Origin: JBBSBL01 sp046330255
GTDB taxonomy: Bacteria > Actinomycetota > Thermoleophilia > Solirubrobacterales > Solirubrobacteraceae
Length of the DNA: 64,000 nt
Direction: 5' to 3'
Assembly: GCA_046330255.1 (NCBI GenBank)
Contig: JAXLTC010000001.1
Span: 620,001 to 684,000, forward strand
This document shows, piece after piece, positions 57,110 through 64,000 of this stretch. Numbering within the stretch: the first letter of the stretch is position 1; each line of letters opens with the position of its first letter. The notes beneath the pieces are model-generated. The model had not been told where the DNA came from. It saw only the letters and a program-made list of their open reading frames with translations, and made no database searches. Both the position numbers and the translations under genes were made by a program.

Positions 57110-58156
57110 CTACGCCGCGACCTCCACGCCGACGAGCTCCTCGGAGCGCAGGTCGCCCTCGACCTCGAGCACGGCGTCGAGGGCCGTGATCGCGACCGCG
57201 AGCTGGCCGGCGTCCGGCTCGCGGGTGGTCAGCCGCTGCAGCTGGAGCCCGGGCCACATCACGCCGCGGACCCAGCGCTTGCGGCGGTTGCGGCCGGCCC
57301 ACTTGATGATCTCGAACGAGATCCCCGCGATCAGCGGCACCCCGACGATGCGCGACAGCACCAGCCAGTACCAGGCGGGCAGGCCGATCGGCGCGAAGAC
57401 GAAGATCGCCACGATCATGACGATCAGCAGGAAGCTGGTCCCGCAGCGCGGGTGCAGGCGCGAGTAGAGGGCGGCGCGCTGCGGCGCCAGGTCGTCGCCC
57501 GCCTCGTAGCACGCGATCACCTTGTGCTCGGCGCCGTGGTACTCGAACACCCGGCGCAGGTCGCGCAGGCGCGAGAGCAGCACCAGGTAGCCGAGGAAGA
57601 TCGCCGTGCGGACGATGCCCTCCACGAGCCAGAAGAGCACCGGGGAGTCGAGCTGGTCCTTGATCAGCGAGGTCAGGCCGACCGGCGCCACGAAGAACAG
57701 CCCGATCGCGAACAGCAGCGCGATGACGATCGTCCCCGCCCATGTCCCGCCGCCGATCTCCTCCTCGCCCTCGGGCAGCTGCGCGTTCGCCGAGATGCCG
57801 AGCGCCTTGAACCCGATCGAGAGCGACTCGCCGAGCGCGACCACACCGCGGATCACGGGCCAGCGGTAGACCCGGTGCCGCCGCGTCCACGAGACGAGCG
57901 GGCTGGCGCTGACCTCGATCTCGCCGACGGCGCCCTCCGGCGCGTCCTCGGCCGCGGGCTTGCGGACGGCGACGGCCCAGGTCGAGACGCCGCGCATCAT
58001 CACGCCCTCGAGCACCGCCTGACCGCCCACCGGCGCGTCGCGCTGCGCCATCAGGCGGCCGTCGGGCATGAGGGTCGGCTCCGCCGGGAGCGATCCCTGC
58101 TGCGGGGGCGCGGCGGGCGGCGCCTCCGCGTCCGCGCGCTCGGCGCGGGCGATCAC
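57110..58156 (-). CDS. DUF1385 (YqhQ-like) membrane protein
   Basis: The 348-residue protein has the DUF1385 pattern: GGQAVLEGVMMRG near residue 45, four or five membrane helices, FEYHGAEHKVIACYEAG and HPRCGTSFL. The conserved His/Cys residues might bind metal. The family has no known function but is a fixed neighbour of rpmE and prfA in Gram-positive bacteria, as here. It follows rpmE by 25 nt. Confidence 0.9.
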   Translation of the reverse strand: MIARAERADAEAPPAAPPQQGSLPAEPTLMPDGRLMAQRDAPVGGQAVLEGVMMRGVSTWAVAVRKPAAEDAPEGAVGEIEVSASPLVSWTRRHRVYRWPVIRGVVALGESLSIGFKALGISANAQLPEGEEEIGGGTWAGTIVIALLFAIGLFFVAPVGLTSLIKDQLDSPVLFWLVEGIVRTAIFLGYLVLLSRLRDLRRVFEYHGAEHKVIACYEAGDDLAPQRAALYSRLHPRCGTSFLLIVMIVAIFVFAPIGLPAWYWLVLSRIVGVPLIAGISFEIIKWAGRNRRKRWVRGVMWPGLQLQRLTTREPDAGQLAVAITALDAVLEVEGDLRSEELVGVEVAA

Positions 58157-58181
58157 GGTGCGCCCGCCACGGGTCGGTGGG

Positions 58182-58403
58182 CTAGCGCGAGGCCTTCTCG
58201 GCCTGGCGCTTGGCGGCCCGGCGCTGGAAGCGCTCGACGCGGCCGCCGGTGTCGACGAGCTTCTGCTTGCCGGTGTAGAACGGGTGGCAGTTGGAGCAGA
58301 TCTCCACGTGGATCTCGGCCTGCGTGGACCGCGTATCGAACTCGTTGCCGCACGTGCAGCGCACGTGCGCGGTGACGTACTCAGGGTGAATCTCCGCCTT
58401 CAT
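58182..58403 (-). CDS. rpmE: 50S ribosomal protein L31, zinc-binding type
   Basis: The 73-residue protein has the C+ zinc ligands C16, C18, C36 and C39 and the L31 core HPFYTGKQKLVDTGGRVERF. Zinc-binding L31 can serve as a zinc reserve and be replaced by a Cys-less paralogue under zinc limitation; none is seen here. The ATG lies 10 nt after a TAGACT box. Confidence 0.96.
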   Translation of the reverse strand: MKAEIHPEYVTAHVRCTCGNEFDTRSTQAEIHVEICSNCHPFYTGKQKLVDTGGRVERFQRRAAKRQAEKASR

Positions 58404-58413
58404 CTCGCGACCG

Positions 58414-58419
58414 AGTCTA
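58414..58419 (-). promoter_or_regulatory. -10 box of rpmE
   Basis: TAGACT on the minus strand lies 10 nt upstream of the rpmE ATG; a leaderless or very short-leader mRNA is predicted. Confidence 0.45.
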
Positions 58420-58439
58420 GCGAGCGGCCCGAGCGTGGC

Positions 58440-59189
58440 TCAGGAGGCCGGGCAGGTCGCGGCGAGCGTGTTGTTGGCGCGGTTGGAATCCACGAGGAGG
58501 CCCGACGGGTCCGCGACGACCCGCGGCGGGCTCGACGGGTCGCAGGCGGGGCCGCTGAAGCGCACCACGTACCGGCTCCCGGGCGCCAGCGCCGGCAGGC
58601 GCTTGGTGACGAGCGCGACGCCTCCGGACTCGAGCGAGACGGTCGTCGGGCCCGAGCCGCCCCGACCGACGTTGCGCACCACCGCGGTGTAACGGAAGAC
58701 GCCGGTACGCGCGCCGGGCTTCACCGCGATGCCCATGACCGCGAGGTCGGGGCGCAGGTCGCCCTGCGCGCAGCGCCCGGTGATGCGCTGCGCGGAGCGC
58801 AGCACGCGACCGTGTGCGCCGACCCAGCGGAAGCGCACGACCATCCGGTAGATCGCGGGCGTGGGCAGGTTGTTGACCGTCTTGCGCACGACGTACCCGC
58901 CGACGCCTCGATCCGAGTAGGTCCAGACGCCGAGGCCGGCGCCGGTGACCCGGCGGAAGCCGCCCGCGCCCGAACGGCCGTAGAGGTCGAACCGCAGGCC
59001 GAGCCGCTTCGAGCCGTGGATGGCGCGCAGGCTCGCGCGCACGGTGAGGAGCCTCGCGAGCGGGTCGGCCGAGCGCTGGCAGGCGACGAGCTTCGCCGAG
59101 TGCGGCGCGCGGCGCGCCTGCGCGACCGCGGGCGCCAGCAGCGCGAGCGCCGCCGCGGCGGCGAGCAGGATGGGGACGAAGCGCTTCAT
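58440..59189 (-). CDS. Secreted protein with CARDB-like domain
   Basis: The 249-residue protein has an N-terminal signal peptide (KRFVPILLAAAAALALLAPAVAQA, cleavage near residue 25). The C-terminal part, from about residue 150, has the CARDB adhesion-like pattern (LAVMGIAVKPG, VRNVGRGGSGPTTVSL, VDSNRANNTLAATC). The middle part is not recognised. It has Cys pairs that could form disulfides outside the cell. GGGAG lies before the ATG. The role is unknown; binding at the cell surface is a guess. Confidence 0.75.
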   Translation of the reverse strand: MKRFVPILLAAAAALALLAPAVAQARRAPHSAKLVACQRSADPLARLLTVRASLRAIHGSKRLGLRFDLYGRSGAGGFRRVTGAGLGVWTYSDRGVGGYVVRKTVNNLPTPAIYRMVVRFRWVGAHGRVLRSAQRITGRCAQGDLRPDLAVMGIAVKPGARTGVFRYTAVVRNVGRGGSGPTTVSLESGGVALVTKRLPALAPGSRYVVRFSGPACDPSSPPRVVADPSGLLVDSNRANNTLAATCPAS

Positions 59190-59287
59190 CGTCGCTCCCA
59201 CTAACCCTCCCGGCGCCCGGAAGTTGCGTTCGCCGGACCCTCGGGCGCCGGCGCCCATACCGCGATCCTCCCCGCGCCGCCCGGCGC

Positions 59288-61027
59288 TCAGGTGATCTGG
59301 TAGAGCGGGCCGTCGCCGCCCTCGGGCGGGGTCAGCCGCCCGCCCTTCGCGGTGATCGCGCCGCACTGCACGCAGTTGGTGTAGTTGACGATCACGTCGA
59401 CGTAGCCCTCCTCGGGCGCGTCCTCCGGGATCTCGTAGACGCCCGCGGGGCACATCCAGCGCCAGGTCTCCGCGACCTCTCGCGGCACCCGCCGCTGCAC
59501 GCGTATGTGGTTCGGGGCGTCGTCCCGGGTCTGGTTGCCGCTGATGAAGACGCTCGAGAGCTTGTCGAACGTGAGCTTTCCGTCGGGCTTGGGATACCGC
59601 TTGGCGGTGTCGCCGACGAACATCGGCTGGGCGTCGTTGCGGTGCAACTCCCAGCGGCCGCCCGGGAAGCGGCCCTTGGTCGCGATCATCAGGTTCACCA
59701 GCGGCCCGCCCTTGATCAGGCCCTTGGCGAACGGCTGGCGGGTGTTGCGCACCTCGAACAGGTCGGAGCCGATGAACGAGTCCTCGACGCGCTGCTCGTA
59801 GGCCTCGAGCTCGCCGCGGCCGGTCAGCTGCGCGTAGATCGCCTCGGCCGCGTAGATGCCCGACTGGATCGCGTAGTGGACCCCCTTGAGCGCCGCGAGG
59901 TTCACGAGGCCGCCCGCATCGCCCGTGATCACCGCGCCCGGGGCGGTCAGCTTGGGCATCGCCCAGTAGCCGCCCGCGGGGATCGCCTTCGCTCCCCACG
60001 TCACGCGCTCGCCTCCCTCGAGGATGCCGCGAACCATCTTGTGGGTCTTGAACTGCTGGAGCAGGTCGTGCGCCGAGGTCGTCGCGTCGGCGTAGTCGAG
60101 GTCGACCACGAACCCGATCGAGACCAGGTCGTCGCCCGTCTTGGCGTCCTTCATCGGATAGATCCACGAGCCACCGATCTGGTGGTAGCGCGCCGAGATC
60201 TTCAGCGGCCAGCCGGCCAGCGTGTGGATGACCCGGTCGAGCGGCTTGGGGACCTTCCAGACCTCCTTGACCCCGAGCTCCCAGACCATCGGCTCGCGCC
60301 CCTCGGCAAGGCCGAACTCGCGGATCGCGGCGCCGGTCAGACTCCCCCAGCAGCCGTCGGCCAGGACGGTGGCCTTCGCGGTCACGTCGGCGCCGGGCTC
60401 GAAGTTGCCGAGCTGCTCACCCTCCTTGCCGCGGCCCTTGTCGCCCGAGCGTACCCCGCGGATGGCGCCGTCGGTGACCAGGAGCTGCGTGGCGGAGGTC
60501 TCGGTGAGCACGTAGGCACCGGCCTCCTCGGCCTGGCGCTGCATGTAGCGGCACAGGCCGGCCACCGAGACGACCTCGTTGCCGTGGTTGTGCTGCGGCG
60601 GCGGGGGCGGGATGCGGACCTTGGTGCGCCGGGACGGAAGGAGGTAGACCGCCTCCTTCTTGACCTCGCCGAACGCGAAGCCCTCCTCGCGCCACTGCTC
60701 GCGGGTCATGTCGGGGAACAGGTCCTCGAGCGGCCCCGGCCGCATCACGGCGCCCGACAGGTTGTGCCCGCCGCAGGTCTTGGCCTTCTCGATCACCGCG
60801 ACGGGCACCTCGCCCAGGCGCTCGAGCGTCTCGGCATCGTCGGCGAGCAGCTGCAGCAGGCGGTTGGCGCAGGCCAGCCCCGCGGTGCCGCCGCCGACGA
60901 TCACCACGCCGACCTCGATGCGCTCGTCCTCGGCGTCCAGTTCGCGCTTGACGAACTCCGCGGGCGAGTCCACCGGGGGCGGGAACTCGAGCGGCGCGAC
61001 CTTGCCGTTGGAGGATGCGCCCGACAC
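59288..61027 (-). CDS. Electron-transfer flavoprotein:quinone oxidoreductase with an incomplete cluster motif
   Basis: The 579-residue ETF-QO takes electrons from reduced ETF and passes them to quinone. It shows the FAD motif VIVGGGTAGLACANRLL, the typical KAKTCGGHNLSGAV and GDAGGLVNLAALKGVHYAI, and a C-terminal ferredoxin-like domain. That domain normally binds [4Fe-4S] with four Cys. Here C526, C552 and C555 are present, but the fourth position is Ile558 (NCVQCGAI). The GTG start lies 2 nt after the etfA stop. Confidence 0.92.
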   Translation of the reverse strand: MSGASSNGKVAPLEFPPPVDSPAEFVKRELDAEDERIEVGVVIVGGGTAGLACANRLLQLLADDAETLERLGEVPVAVIEKAKTCGGHNLSGAVMRPGPLEDLFPDMTREQWREEGFAFGEVKKEAVYLLPSRRTKVRIPPPPPQHNHGNEVVSVAGLCRYMQRQAEEAGAYVLTETSATQLLVTDGAIRGVRSGDKGRGKEGEQLGNFEPGADVTAKATVLADGCWGSLTGAAIREFGLAEGREPMVWELGVKEVWKVPKPLDRVIHTLAGWPLKISARYHQIGGSWIYPMKDAKTGDDLVSIGFVVDLDYADATTSAHDLLQQFKTHKMVRGILEGGERVTWGAKAIPAGGYWAMPKLTAPGAVITGDAGGLVNLAALKGVHYAIQSGIYAAEAIYAQLTGRGELEAYEQRVEDSFIGSDLFEVRNTRQPFAKGLIKGGPLVNLMIATKGRFPGGRWELHRNDAQPMFVGDTAKRYPKPDGKLTFDKLSSVFISGNQTRDDAPNHIRVQRRVPREVAETWRWMCPAGVYEIPEDAPEEGYVDVIVNYTNCVQCGAITAKGGRLTPPEGGDGPLYQIT

Positions 61028-61029
61028 GG

Positions 61030-62004
61030 CTAGCCCTTCTTCGCCTGGAGCGCCTCGGTCAGCTTCGGGAGGATCTTGTTGAGGTCCCCGACGATGCCGA
61101 GGTCGGAGAACTCGAAGATCGGCGCGTTCGAGTCCTTGTTGATCGCGACGATGTTCTCCGAGCCCTGCATGCCGACCTTGTGCTGGATCGCGCCGGAGAT
61201 GCCCGCCGCGAGGTAGAGCTTCGGCGCGACCGTCTTGCCGGTCTGGCCGATCTGCGCCGCGTACGGGTACCAGCCGGCGTCGACGACCGCGCGAGTCGCC
61301 GCGACAGCGCCGCCCAGCGCGCCGGCCAGGTCCTCGCAGAGCTTGAAGCCGTCGGCCTCGCCGAGGCCGCGACCGCCCGCCACGAGCACGTCGGCGTCCT
61401 CGATGTTCACGTCCGCGCCGCGCTGCTCGCCGCGCTGGACCATCGTCGCCTTGGTGGACCACGGCGAGTACTCGACCTCGACGTCGGCCACCTCCGCGGC
61501 GCCGCCGCCGGTCTCCTTCACCTCGAACGCGTTGATCCGGCCGATGATGATCCCGTGGTCCCCCCTGTAGCGGGAGACCGAGATCTGGGAGTCCTGCAGG
61601 ATCGGCCGCTCGGCGAGCAGCTTGCCGTCCTCGGCGCTGACCGCGGTGACCTCCATCGTCACACCGGCGCCGAGGCGTGCGGCCAGGCCGGCGCCGATCT
61701 CGAAGCCGAGCAGGCCGCCTCCGAACAGCGCATAGGCGTAGCCGTCGTCGCGCATGATCTTCGCCATCACGTCGACGACCGGCTGCGCGAGGCCCTCGGG
61801 GCCCTTCGCGCGGTAGACCTTCGTCGCGCCGTAGGCGCCGAGGCCGGAGAGGAGGTCGTCGGTCAGGTCCTCGCCGCCGACGACCACGACCGCGCAGTGG
61901 CCGCCGATCTGGGCGGCCAGCGCCGATCCCTCGGAGATCGCGCCGAGCGAGTTCTTGTTGATCGCGCCCTCGTTGTGCAGCGCGTAGACCAGGATGTCGG
62001 CCAT
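61030..62004 (-). CDS. etfA: Electron transfer flavoprotein subunit alpha
   Basis: The 324-residue FAD-binding subunit has the signature LYLAAGISGAIQHKVGMQGSENIVAINKD segment and the core RGLGEADGFKLCEDLAGALGGAVAATRAVVDAGW. It shuttles electrons from acyl-CoA dehydrogenases to ETF-QO. Its ATG directly abuts the etfB stop. Confidence 0.96.
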   Translation of the reverse strand: MADILVYALHNEGAINKNSLGAISEGSALAAQIGGHCAVVVVGGEDLTDDLLSGLGAYGATKVYRAKGPEGLAQPVVDVMAKIMRDDGYAYALFGGGLLGFEIGAGLAARLGAGVTMEVTAVSAEDGKLLAERPILQDSQISVSRYRGDHGIIIGRINAFEVKETGGGAAEVADVEVEYSPWSTKATMVQRGEQRGADVNIEDADVLVAGGRGLGEADGFKLCEDLAGALGGAVAATRAVVDAGWYPYAAQIGQTGKTVAPKLYLAAGISGAIQHKVGMQGSENIVAINKDSNAPIFEFSDLGIVGDLNKILPKLTEALQAKKG

Positions 62005-62796
62005 CTAGATCAGCTTCCTCTCGTCGAGCCAGGCGACGATCTGCTCGACCGTCTCGTTGGTGTCCTCGTCCTCGATGATCTGGCCCGGCTCCTTCGCGGG
62101 CGGCGCCTTGAAGTCGCCGCAGTCGACTCGCGAGCCGTCGGCGCCGACGACCGAGGCGTCGATGCCCGCGTCGCCGGCCCCGAGGGTCTCGAGCGGCTTC
62201 TTCTTCGCGCCCATGATCGCCTTCAGCGACGGGTAGCGCGGCTCGTTGATCGCGTCTCCGACCGAGATCACGGCCGGCAACTCGATCTCGACGGTGTCGT
62301 AGCCGTACTCGGCCTGGCGCTCGCAGCGCAGCTTGCCGTCGGCGATGTCCATCTTGACCACCTGGGTGAGCGACGGCATCCGCAGGTGGTCGGCGACTAC
62401 CGCGCCGATCGTGTAGCACTCGCCGTCGTCCGACTGCTGGCCGAGCAGGACCAGGTCGGGCGACTCGCGCTCGAGCGTCTTGGCCAGCGCGTAGCCGGTC
62501 GCCGCGACATCGGAGCCGGCCAGCGACTCGTCGGTCAGGTGCAGCGAGCGGTCGGCGCCGAGCGAGACCGCCTTGTGCAGCGCGCGCAGGGCCGACTCGG
62601 GCCCCATCGTCACCGCGACGACCTCCTCGACCGGCACGACGCCGCCCTCCTTGATCTGCATGGCGGCCTCGATCGCGTGCGTGTCGTAGGGGTTGAGGTT
62701 CTTCTCCCCGCTGCGGTCCAGCCGGCCTGTCGAGGCGTCGATCCGCTTCTCGACGGCGGCGTCCGGCACTTCCTTCACCAGGACGGCGATCTTCAA
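62005..62796 (-). CDS. etfB: Electron transfer flavoprotein subunit beta
   Basis: The 263-residue AMP-binding subunit begins KIAVLVKEVPDA and has NPYDTHAIEAAMQIKEGG and LLGQQSDDGECYTIGAVVADHL. The start codon is TTG, supported by a perfect AGGAGG 8 nt upstream (62805-62810). It heads the etfB-etfA-ETF-QO operon, whose promoter overlaps a palindromic operator. Confidence 0.96.
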   Translation of the reverse strand: MKIAVLVKEVPDAAVEKRIDASTGRLDRSGEKNLNPYDTHAIEAAMQIKEGGVVPVEEVVAVTMGPESALRALHKAVSLGADRSLHLTDESLAGSDVAATGYALAKTLERESPDLVLLGQQSDDGECYTIGAVVADHLRMPSLTQVVKMDIADGKLRCERQAEYGYDTVEIELPAVISVGDAINEPRYPSLKAIMGAKKKPLETLGAGDAGIDASVVGADGSRVDCGDFKAPPAKEPGQIIEDEDTNETVEQIVAWLDERKLI

Positions 62797-62830
62797 CTCA
62801 AGAGCCTCCTCTGAGACAAACGGACGTTCG

Positions 62831-62836
62831 ATCCTA
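62831..62836 (-). promoter_or_regulatory. -10 box of the etf operon
   Basis: TAGGAT on the minus strand; a GATTGA hexamer 17 nt upstream or TTGACT 15 nt upstream, both in the operator, would be the -35. The leader of about 28 nt carries AGGAGG. Confidence 0.5.
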
Positions 62837-62840
62837 CAGG

Positions 62841-62858
62841 ATTGACTGACGAGTCAAT
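62841..62858. promoter_or_regulatory. Palindromic operator of the etf operon
   Basis: ATTGACTGACGAGTCAAT has perfect 7-bp arms around a 4-nt centre and overlaps the -35 region. Such sites suit TetR-type fatty-acid regulators; TTGAC/GTCAA half-sites also occur at 49126-49140. Confidence 0.65.
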
Positions 62859-62915
62859 CGGACGCGGCGCCGGGCGCCGCGAAGACGCGGTCCCGCGCTT
62901 CGCCGCGCGCTGCAT

Positions 62916-63323
62916 CTACGCCGCCACGGCGCCGCTTATGAAGTCGATGATCTCCGACGTCGGCGCGCCCGGAGTGAAGACGGCCGCCACGCCGAGGCGC
63001 TTCAGCTCGGGGATGTCGTCGGCGGGGATCGTGCCCCCGACCGTCACCACGACGTCGTCGACGCCCTGCTCCGAGAGCAGTTTGACCACGCGCGGCACGA
63101 GCGTCATGTGCGCGCCGGAGAGGATCGAGAGCCCGACCGCGTCTGCGTCCTCCTGGATCACGGTCTCGACGATCTGCTCGGGCGTCTGGTGCAGGCCGGT
63201 GTAGATGACCTCCATGCCGGCGTCGCGCAGCGCGCGGGCGATGATCTTGGCGCCGCGGTCATGCCCGTCGAGGCCCGGCTTGGCGACCACTACGCGGATC
63301 TTCTTCTCGCTCTTGGCGCTCAT
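62916..63323 (-). CDS. Cobalamin-binding subunit of methylmalonyl-CoA mutase-type enzyme
   Basis: The 135-residue protein is a free-standing B12-binding domain with the DxHxxG motif D19-H21-G24 (LDGHDRGAK), GLSILSGAH and VTVGGTIP. H21 is the cobalt ligand. It is the small partner of the split mutase whose large chain begins further right on the same strand. It would carry adenosylcobalamin for the carbon-skeleton rearrangement of methylmalonyl-CoA to succinyl-CoA or a related substrate. Confidence 0.93.
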   Translation of the reverse strand: MSAKSEKKIRVVVAKPGLDGHDRGAKIIARALRDAGMEVIYTGLHQTPEQIVETVIQEDADAVGLSILSGAHMTLVPRVVKLLSEQGVDDVVVTVGGTIPADDIPELKRLGVAAVFTPGAPTSEIIDFISGAVAA

Positions 63324-63419
63324 CGGCTCTGCCCGCGCGGCTGGGCCGGCGGCGGGCGGGATGCTAGAGAACGGCGGCTCGGGGCGACCGCACCCGCCCG
63401 CAGGCGGCCGCGCCCCGCC

Positions 63420-64000
63420 TCAGAACTGGGGCGCCTCGCGGTAGGAGCCGAAGACCTCCTGGAGCGCCGCGACGATCTCGCCCTCGCTGGCGCCGGCGCG
63501 CGCCGCGCCGAGGATCGGCTCCATCAGGTTGGCCCCGCCGGAGGCGGCCGAGCGCAGCGACGCCAGCGCGGACTCCACCTCCTCGCCGCGGCGCCGGGCG
63601 CGCAGCGCCTGCAGGCGGCCGATCTGCTTGCGCTCGAGCTCGGGATCGACCCGCAGGATCGGGATCCCCTCCTCCTCATTCCCGTCGCTGAACGCGTTCA
63701 CGCCGACCACGATCCGCTGCCCGGCCTCGACCTCGCGCTGGTGGCGGAAGGCCGCGTCGGCGATCTCGCGCTGCGGGAAGCCGCGCTTGACGGCCTCGAC
63801 CATCCCCCCGAGCTCGTCGATGCGGCGGAAGTAGTCGTAGGCGAGCTCCTCGATGCGGTCCGTGAGGGCCTCGACGTGATAGCTGCCGCCGAGCGGGTCG
63901 ATCGTGTTCGCCACGCCGGTCTCGTGGGCGATGATCTGCTGGGTGCGCAGCGCGATCCGCGCCGCCTCCTCGGTCGGGAGCGCGAGCGCCTCGTCGTAGC
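63420..64000 (-). CDS. Methylmalonyl-CoA mutase large subunit, catalytic domain (partial)
   Basis: The C-terminal 193 or so residues of the catalytic chain lie here; the N-terminal part is beyond the right edge. Family segments LPTEEAARIALRTQQIIAHE, TGVANTIDPLGGSYHVE and QREIADAAF are present. The chain ends without a B12 domain, which is supplied by the separate gene 96 nt downstream. The frame stays open to the edge. Whether the substrate is methylmalonyl-, isobutyryl- or ethylmalonyl-CoA cannot be decided from this fragment. Confidence 0.9.
   Translation of the reverse strand, partial: YDEALALPTEEAARIALRTQQIIAHETGVANTIDPLGGSYHVEALTDRIEELAYDYFRRIDELGGMVEAVKRGFPQREIADAAFRHQREVEAGQRIVVGVNAFSDGNEEEGIPILRVDPELERKQIGRLQALRARRRGEEVESALASLRSAASGGANLMEPILGAARAGASEGEIVAALQEVFGSYREAPQF

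Noticed and set aside
59288..62419. A 1043-codon gene extending ETF-QO upstream
   Set aside because: The upstream part is the antisense frame of etfA/etfB; the GTG at 61027 gives the normal ETF-QO length.

Overview
The window is about 64 kb of very GC-rich, densely packed bacterial DNA with frequent GTG and TTG starts and 4-nt stop/start overlaps. Gene content and order (ftsE-ftsX-ctpA-rnr-smpB; rpmE-DUF1385-prfA-prmC-sua5-glyA-wecA; atpZ-I-B-E-F-H-A-G-D-C) point to a deep-branching actinobacterium, most likely class Thermoleophilia, order Solirubrobacterales (Conexibacter/Solirubrobacter/Patulibacter-like). That placement is inference from gene content and base composition. No rRNA, tRNA, CRISPR array or insertion sequence was recognised.

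Layout. 1-2.6 kb: a sensor histidine kinase cut by the left edge and an AbiEi-like HTH/DUF559 protein. 2.8-8.1 kb: a minus-strand cell-division and RNA-quality block, ftsE-ftsX-ctpA-rnr-smpB. 8.2-10.9 kb: an M16 peptidase, a degenerate nucleotidyltransferase-like protein and an ECF-type sigma factor with an unusual C-terminal extension. 11.3-15.8 kb: prfB (programmed +1 frameshift), an Orn/Lys/Arg-decarboxylase-family enzyme, nadC and nadA. 15.8-20.7 kb: secA, a short hibernation factor, comF and ctaG. 20.7-24 kb: a MerR regulator, canonical ahcY and a second AHCY-like protein that has lost catalytic residues. 24-32 kb: a c-di-GMP enzyme and envelope sugar/cell-wall genes (PGI/PMI-type isomerase, nucleotidyltransferase, ugd, LCP protein), plus an M20 peptidase. 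32.2-39.6 kb: the complete F1Fo ATP synthase operon with a clear promoter. 39.8-49.8 kb: an accessory block lying where actinobacterial synteny would normally join wecA to the atp genes. It carries a four-gene NAD-linked formate dehydrogenase operon, a class III aminotransferase, DoxX and YihY membrane proteins, a cupin, an R2lox-type di-metal oxidase and a divergent TetR regulator. 49.8-58.4 kb: wecA-glyA-sua5-prmC-prfA, a membrane GGDEF enzyme, a frameshifted AbiEi/DUF559 gene bracketed by inverted repeats, DUF1385 and rpmE. 58.4-64 kb: a secreted CARDB protein, ETF:quinone oxidoreductase with etfA and etfB, and methylmalonyl-CoA mutase pieces running off the right edge.

The genes form coherent modules: translation termination and rescue (prfA, prfB, prmC, smpB, rnr), SAM-cycle detoxification (ahcY pair), cell-surface glycan supply, and energy conservation (ATP synthase, formate dehydrogenase, ETF/ETF-QO, methylmalonyl-CoA mutase). 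The most noteworthy observations are the degenerate AHCY paralogue beside ahcY, an ETF-QO lacking one of its four cluster cysteines, the R2lox-TetR pair around a TTGAC/GTCAA operator, the inverted-repeat-flanked broken AbiEi gene, and -10 boxes placed 6-11 nt before many start codons, which predicts widespread leaderless transcription.
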